Below are positions 58,544 through 64,000 of a stretch of 64,000 nucleotides of DNA, one piece after another (position 1 is the first letter of the stretch; the number at the start of each line of letters is the position of its first letter). The notes beneath the pieces were generated by a model that was not told the origin of the DNA, ran no database searches, and saw only the letters and a list, made by a program, of their open reading frames with translations. Source of the DNA: Ascarosepion bandense (taxonomy: Eukaryota; Mollusca; Cephalopoda; Sepiida; Sepiidae); assembly GCA_037127315.1 (NCBI GenBank), contig JBBBDQ010000330.1, positions 6,207,501 through 6,271,500 on the forward strand. The letters are read 5' to 3'. The translations under genes were made by a program, and so were the position numbers.

Positions 58544-58715
58544 TTTAATCATTTCACCCCGAGCAAGGCGGAAACGCCACTGATGTGCAGGGGGCTACAT
58601 AAATGTAAAAAGATTAATTAGAAAAGAGTGAGGAGTACAAACTAGTTAGAAAGGAACAATAGAAAGCTGAGAAAGCAGGTGTGATGACAGATACATAGGT
58701 TAAAATGAAGAGAAA
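58544..58715 (-). repeat. LINE 3' end fragment
   Basis: The 3' block CCCCGAGCAAGGCGGAAACG after an oligo-T, and part of the 3' UTR, as in 39165-39330. Confidence 0.75.
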
Positions 58716-58836
58716 AGTTTAAAAAAATCACTATCATACAATCAAAACCACCACAGAAGAAATGTTCTGGTCTCAAAACACTTTGAATCATATTTCAACT
58801 CTAACCACCTTAAATGTTAGATACCCGCTGAAATAG

Positions 58837-59440
58837 AATATTTTTTTTATTTTTATTTTTTTTTTATAATCGTTTCAGGCTGAGCAAGGCATTTCACTGC
58901 CACTATTGCGCAGAGGGCTACATAGAGGGGAAAGTGGTGAGAAAGAATGGTTAGACATAGGAAATGTCAGAAGGAGGGTGATAGACGGGTAAGGATACCT
59001 AGAATGAGGGTTGGGTAGATGGTGAGAGTGTTGGGAGAATAGATGCAAGTTAGTGAGATCAGAGGTGTCTATTCACCTTACATTTTAAACTCCTGGAGAT
59101 TGTAGCTGTCAGGAAAGCAGACATGTGGAAGGGAATTCCACAGGCGGGAAGCACGAGAAAAGAAGTTGTTGGAGTAGAAATTACGGTTACATCTTATCAG
59201 TTTTACTGTAAAAGGGTGGGACCTAGTTGCTAATCTAGTATCTTGTGTAAATTCATACCTAGGCGGCACCAATGATCTAAGTTCATCGGAGCAGAAGCCG
59301 TGAAAGTATTTATAGTAGAGGTACAGGGAAGCCACGTCACGCCAGTGGGAGACTGGTTGCGGCCAGTCTGCCAAGTCAGTATCGATCACGTTTAATCCCA
59401 GTGAAAAGACAGAAGACCTATTAAATCCGCTACTTGGTTT
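58837..59440 (-). pseudogene. LINE 3' end with open RT C-terminus
   Basis: The minus-strand ORF 59078-59389 (103 codons) is an uninterrupted RT C-terminus: HWRDVASLYLYYKYFHGFC, LRSLVPPRYEFTQDTRLATR, FYSNNFFSRASRLWNSLPH, PDSYNLQEFKM. It is preceded (plus side) by the 3' UTR and terminal block at 58860. This is a 5'-truncated insertion that is relatively young, given the open frame. Confidence 0.8.
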
Positions 59441-60928
59441 CAGTGAGAAAATGAAAAAGTGTCTAATGTCTCTGTCGGTGAAATGGAAAAGTTGTAAATT
59501 TAAAATTTTTTCATTTGTACCTTCTTACTACTTTAAATATAAACCAGCATCCATATTTATGATTGTTATTGCAATTTTGTTCAGCTCAAATGTTTAATGA
59601 TGAAATAGAGGAACTTCTATAGATATTTTATTGTCGTAGAACTTGGCATGAGCTTATAGAAGCTTTAATGGAAGAATTAAGATTCATCAAAAAATTAAAA
59701 TAAAGAAACCATGACATTTTAATGTTTATTCCTAATAAACAATAATAAACCTACTTATGAAGAAATTAAGTTATTAAAATAACAAATGAAAATTAAAGCA
59801 TCACTTGACTTTGAGGCTGAATTTTTGAAAATAGCTTACTTTCTCCATTAATGAATAACAAGTTTCTGTCTTTTATAAAAGGATCCTGGAATCAGAAATG
59901 CTTTTCTAAAAAGTAAGGTCTATAATGTATTATGGAAACAGATTTCCTGCGAGACTCTCACACATACAGAGGTATCTCATTTGGATCCATCATAGTGAAA
60001 GTATGGCTGAACATTATTAATCTCTCTCGTAACCAAAAAGTAAAAGCAGGATTAAAAATAATTCCAATTCTTTCAAAATTGCTTTGTTTATACTTCAGAG
60101 ATAAAACTGAGCAGACATGAAGCTTTTGAGAAAATAATCTGAGTGAAGATGTGCTTTTCTGGAAAAAAAAAAGGTGGGGGGAATAGAAACTTGCTCAGCT
60201 GTGACATTCTTTGTAGCCAAGCAGTAAAACACACTGGATCAAATGGTGATATGATCCCTGTCAGGAAAAGCATTTTCTTTGCTAAGATTTCTCGAATGCA
60301 CAGACTGATAGATGTAAATACGACTATTTAATAAAATGGAGGTGTCTATTTCAAATATAAAATATTAACGCCTGTAGTGTATGTATGTATGTATGTATGT
60401 AGGGAAAGGCATGTGTGCCCATATGAATAAGCATTAACCTTCCTCTCATGCTAAATCGGCACTTAATTCAACCATGTTTTGCATTTCTTTCTGTCCAATC
60501 AAGCAAACATGCAATAATAAAACTTAGATATTGTCTGAATACAAAAATCTTTTAAAAAAAGTCAATTATTCTCCTTATATTGTGTCTGTTCTTATTTTTG
60601 CTCTTAAAAATAAAAATGAAATCTTTCTTGTATTTTTAGGGAGACTAAAAGTGTTTTGCAAGTATTCCTCTTCACCGCTAATTTTTAATGACAATAATTA
60701 TTCTTATTTTCAAGATGGAGGTTTGGATACATTTATTATGATTACATTACAATGACATTGTTTTATTGTGCTTTTCTGCTTGTGTCACTTTCAGTCTGAT
60801 GTATATCAATGCACTGTTTGGTATTATTGTTGCAGAAGAAAAACAAGTTCTTATTGGCAAGCCTCTTTTTTTCTTTTTTTTTTTTTTAATCTTTTGCCAT
60901 CTAATCACTTGACAACTGAAAGTTTGTC

Positions 60929-60959
<31 letters not shown>

Positions 60960-62120
60960 TTATAGCATAGCACTCAAAGAAATACAACTTCTTTTATTTT
61001 TTGTTTTTGCTTGTTCACTTGTTTCTGGTTTTTATTAAAAATGACATTTTATTACTGCTTGTTCTCGCTCTCCCCCTCCCCTCTCTTACACACACACACA
61101 CAATATAAAATAGAGAAAGTTCAGCCAACTGACTCCTTTGCTAAAAATAAATCTAACCAAACATTTGATATTTTTTTTTTCCTAAAGGGTTTTTTGGTCA
61201 GACTGATAACTTTGCACCAACTTCACATGTTCACATAAAAAAGAAAGATTGAAAATCCCGCTTATTGTGTAAATTATTTTTTATGAAAACCAGTTATTTC
61301 ACATTGTTTTGGATTGGAGCAATATTTTACAGCTAATGTTACATAACATTTTTAAAACAATATTAAGTTAAATTCAGTGTTTTTAAAGTTTTTTTTTTAA
61401 CATGTTTATTACCCCTACAAACACACTGTAATTTTTATTTTAATAAACTGTTCATCCATTTAAAATATTTTTGAACTTTTCATAATAAGCTTTTTTATTT
61501 TATTATTCATGATCATTAAAAAGGTTTTGTGTGTACATATTTATGATGCAGCAGAAATAATTGCACAGTCACTACTCAGTGCCTCAGACTCCAGGGGGAT
61601 GTGTATTTCAACATTTCAAAAGAGAAAAATCTTGGTTAATCTCCAGATTGATTGAAGCAGCATTAAAAAAAAAAAAAGCCATTACAATTTTTTTAGCCGC
61701 CTTTTTCTCACATCGCATTACATCAGCAGTGGTGGATAGGAATCTGATTCTAATCACCTGTAATACAGTCAATATTTAAAACCAGCCAATATTCAGTGGG
61801 GAAAGAAAAGTTGGACAGATCATTAGAGATTTTATAAGCTGCTTCCTTATCAAGGGAAAGGTGTTTTCTCTTCCAATGTCTTCTTTTAGAGAGGTCAGTT
61901 AGTTATCATTATGCAGTAATAATTTTTCCTGGCTACAGTTTTTTGTGATAAAGAAATGTCTTTGAATTTTACCAAATACAACTCTTTCCTTTCCTTAGTT
62001 GATTTTGTTTAGATTTAGATGTCAAGTGCTGTTTTGACTCTAGCTATGATTTTCTTAATTTTAGTCTCTCATATTTTGTTTTTTTTTATTCATTTTTTTT
62101 TCTTTTCTTTTTTTTTTTTA
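59440..62120. other. AT-rich spacer
   Basis: (TATG)n occurs at 60379-60402, poly-T at 60931-60956 and (CA)n at 61088-61102. The stretch 61560-61790 is less AT-biased but shows no recognised domain. Confidence 0.5.
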
Positions 62121-62122
62121 TT

Positions 62123-62300
62123 AATTCACTTAAAGCAAGGCAATAATGTCACTAAGGCACAAAGAGTTACTGGGAGTGAAAGATACTGAAAAGACCGAAA
62201 AGGTTAACTTGAAACCCAATCATAAACAAGAGATAAACCTCAACTCATCTTCAAAAGATCAGGGAGGAGTTTAAACCAGCTATTCTTATTGAGGAAAATA
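62123..62300 (-). mobile_element. Short LINE derivative: head joined to tail (old copy)
   Basis: A diverged 3' block (AAAGCAAGGCAATAATGTCA) is followed by a diverged head (ACCCAATCATAAACAAGAG, GGAGGAGTTTAAACCAGC). The junction lies at about the same place as in 21707-21908. A second head copy lies at 62340-62450. Confidence 0.55.
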
Positions 62301-62453
62301 AACAATTAGTAAATAAAATTTCAGTGAGGCAGACATTAGAATTCGAGATTTAGAAGAAACCAGAAAGAGACCTGATTCTAAACAGGAAACAAGAGATAAA
62401 CCACGACTGTTTAAAGATAAAAAAAAAAATGGGGAGGTGTGTAAACTAGACAA

Positions 62454-63107
62454 TCTATATAAATAAAAATGTACTTGTCTGTTTGTTGCTATCCAGTATC
62501 CACTAATCTAGAAAACAGCTGCACCAGCAGTTTTGAAATTTTACTGTAACATTTTAATCGAATATGAGCGTGTTTTTTTTTATATAACTAATATAAAAAA
62601 AAAATATTGCAATATTAAAAAAAGATATTTTGCAAACTCGGTTAGAGCCGATGAAAGCCAAAGTAAAAAAAACTCATTTCAATATGGACGCCTTTACAGA
62701 CAACTTTATTTCATAGAAAACATAAGAAAACTCCACATTTAAGGTAAACGAAATTATATATTCCAGAATTTCTCTGAGCAAATACGAAATTCATATACAT
62801 ACGATCTATATAAATAATTATACCTGATTCTCAAATTTAGTACACAATTCCCATTTCATTGTTTTAGTAAATAAATTTGTTGTTTTTATTTATTTATTTT
62901 TTTTTTTTAAACCTATGCCCTTTTTTTTTTATTATTTCTATTTTGGCAGGGTAAACAATAGAAATCCCTTTCCTTTAAAAAAAAAAGTTTTCTATCTATT
63001 TTTTCAACGAATTATTATTGATATCCCATTTATTTCATTGGTTTAGTAAATAAATTTTTCAATTTAACTAAACTGAGCCACAGCAATGTGTGGCTGAGTA
63101 CAGCTAA
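62454..63107 (+). mobile_element. Non-autonomous Helitron
   Basis: It begins TCTATATAAATAAAAATGTA after A and ends ...GAGTACAGCTAA before T, i.e. the Helitron 5'-TC, 3'-CTRR rule with insertion between A and T. A 3' hairpin CCACA-GCAATG-TGTGG lies about 11 bp before the end. The interior has a block resembling AAAACAGCTGCACCAGC near the start and no Rep/helicase, so it depends on an autonomous partner. Confidence 0.75.
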
Positions 63108-63109
63108 TA

Positions 63110-64000
63110 AAAGAATAGAAACTGATGTTCATTTCTGTAAGTTTATATGAAACCTGTTTAATTCCTGAATCTATTGAGACTTGTAAATATAGTAGACTTA
63201 AATGATTTTTTTAAAATAAGAAACTGAATTCAAATTTGATTCGTCTAAACACTGTAATTGCTTAAACCACAAAATATAAAAGAGTAAAATTAAACTCGTT
63301 ATTCTCTATGCTATTTTTAAGAATTCTCTCAATTCTACTAGTCATTTTAAATATATACCCAGATAACTTGAGTACTGGTTGAAATATTAAATTCCTCATA
63401 AAAATGTCCTCTAACCTAATTTTTTCTGCAAGTTTTTGTGTCAAACATTTGTCAGTTTTCATGATCTCAATTTTTTTTAATATTCTTTTATCCTTGAGCT
63501 CAAAATCCTAATTCATAATCTCTTCAAACCATTCTCAACACCTGCTTGCACCTACTGCATCATTACTGCCCATCTCTATAATCAGATGCAGAATTTCTAA
63601 TTTACTTTTTCACAGAATGAATATAAAGAGTAAATGAAAAAAAGTGTTTTCTATTCAGCTATGATTTTTATGAATATGATAAGTTGATCATATTACAGCA
63701 AACAATTTTTAGATGGTTTGAATATGCAAAAGCTTAAACTTATGACACTTCTAAGATTTCTCTATGATTGTCTAAAATATTGTGCTGGGGATTTTTGTAT
63801 TGAGCTAATATAAAAAAGCTACTAAAATGTTAACACTACTTGAACTATATGAATTCCAATATAACTTGACTTTGTGCCATTAGCCTTTGTTAATTCCTGT
63901 TATACACATTAAAAAGTAGGTGTTACAATAAATTTTTCTTCATTTAATTTACTTATTTCTGTTGTCTTTTACTTCTCTCTCTGTCTCTCTCCCTAACTTC
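63110..64000. other. AT-rich spacer to window end
   Basis: No gene, RNA or repeat family recognised. Confidence 0.45.

Overview
This window looks like non-coding, repeat-packed DNA from an octopus-type cephalopod. The evidence is about 8 copies or parts of a tRNA-headed SINE of the kind described in octopus (OR/OK type), the cephalopod-style non-LTR 3' end with the phrase CATGCTAGCATGG at about 38.0 kb, high AT content, CpG depletion over most of the window, many (TA)n and poly-T tracts, and remains of most animal transposon classes. I recognise no host protein-coding exon. The best reading is intergenic or intronic sequence, and all recognisable protein similarity belongs to mobile elements. 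Family names and homologies come from memory of the families, not from a search.

Layout: 0-2.8 kb holds a SINE with a hammerhead-ribozyme end (minus), a Helitron-like repeat and a LINE 3' end. 2.8-6.6 kb is the only CpG-rich stretch; it has a C-rich G-quadruplex-forming tract, a CRE palindrome next to a GC box, a foldback element and a perfect 15-bp hairpin. 6.6-10 kb has a tRNA-derived SINE, a reverse transcriptase (RT) fragment, the octopus SINE and a 5S-tRNA-SINE. 10.4 kb has a pre-miRNA-like hairpin. 12-13 kb is bounded by 18-bp inverted repeats. 19-21 kb has two hammerhead-bearing elements facing outward and a second 5S-tRNA-SINE. 21.3-24.1 kb has SINEs, short elements made of a LINE head joined to its tail, and a Penelope-like element with a MITE inside. 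24.6-26.3 kb is a LINE interrupted by a mariner. 29-33 kb has LINE pieces and a mariner split by a LINE. 33.4-37 kb has an unclassified 0.7-kb repeat and a decayed Ty1/copia-type element. 38.4-42.5 kb has a SINE with target duplication, a Tc1 fragment and the most complete LINE of the window (endonuclease plus RT). 43-48 kb has a Penelope-LTR-like palindrome, duplicated LINE pieces around a palindromic MITE, Helitron pieces and LINE fragments. 48.7-51 kb has three SINE copies and a 29-bp minisatellite. 52.6 kb has the second copy of the 0.7-kb repeat. 53.8-56.2 kb is a complete hAT element with TIRs and target duplication. 57-59.4 kb has SINE pieces, a 24-bp minisatellite and LINE 3' ends. 62.1-63.1 kb has a head-tail LINE derivative and a Helitron with good termini.

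No genes work together here in the operon sense. The interaction is between autonomous elements (LINEs, mariner, hAT, Penelope, Helitron) and short non-autonomous ones that probably use their machinery. The most interesting signal is a type I hammerhead ribozyme at the end of a SINE-like element, present in three copies whose stem I varies compensatorily; the copy at 20191-20234 keeps the whole catalytic core.
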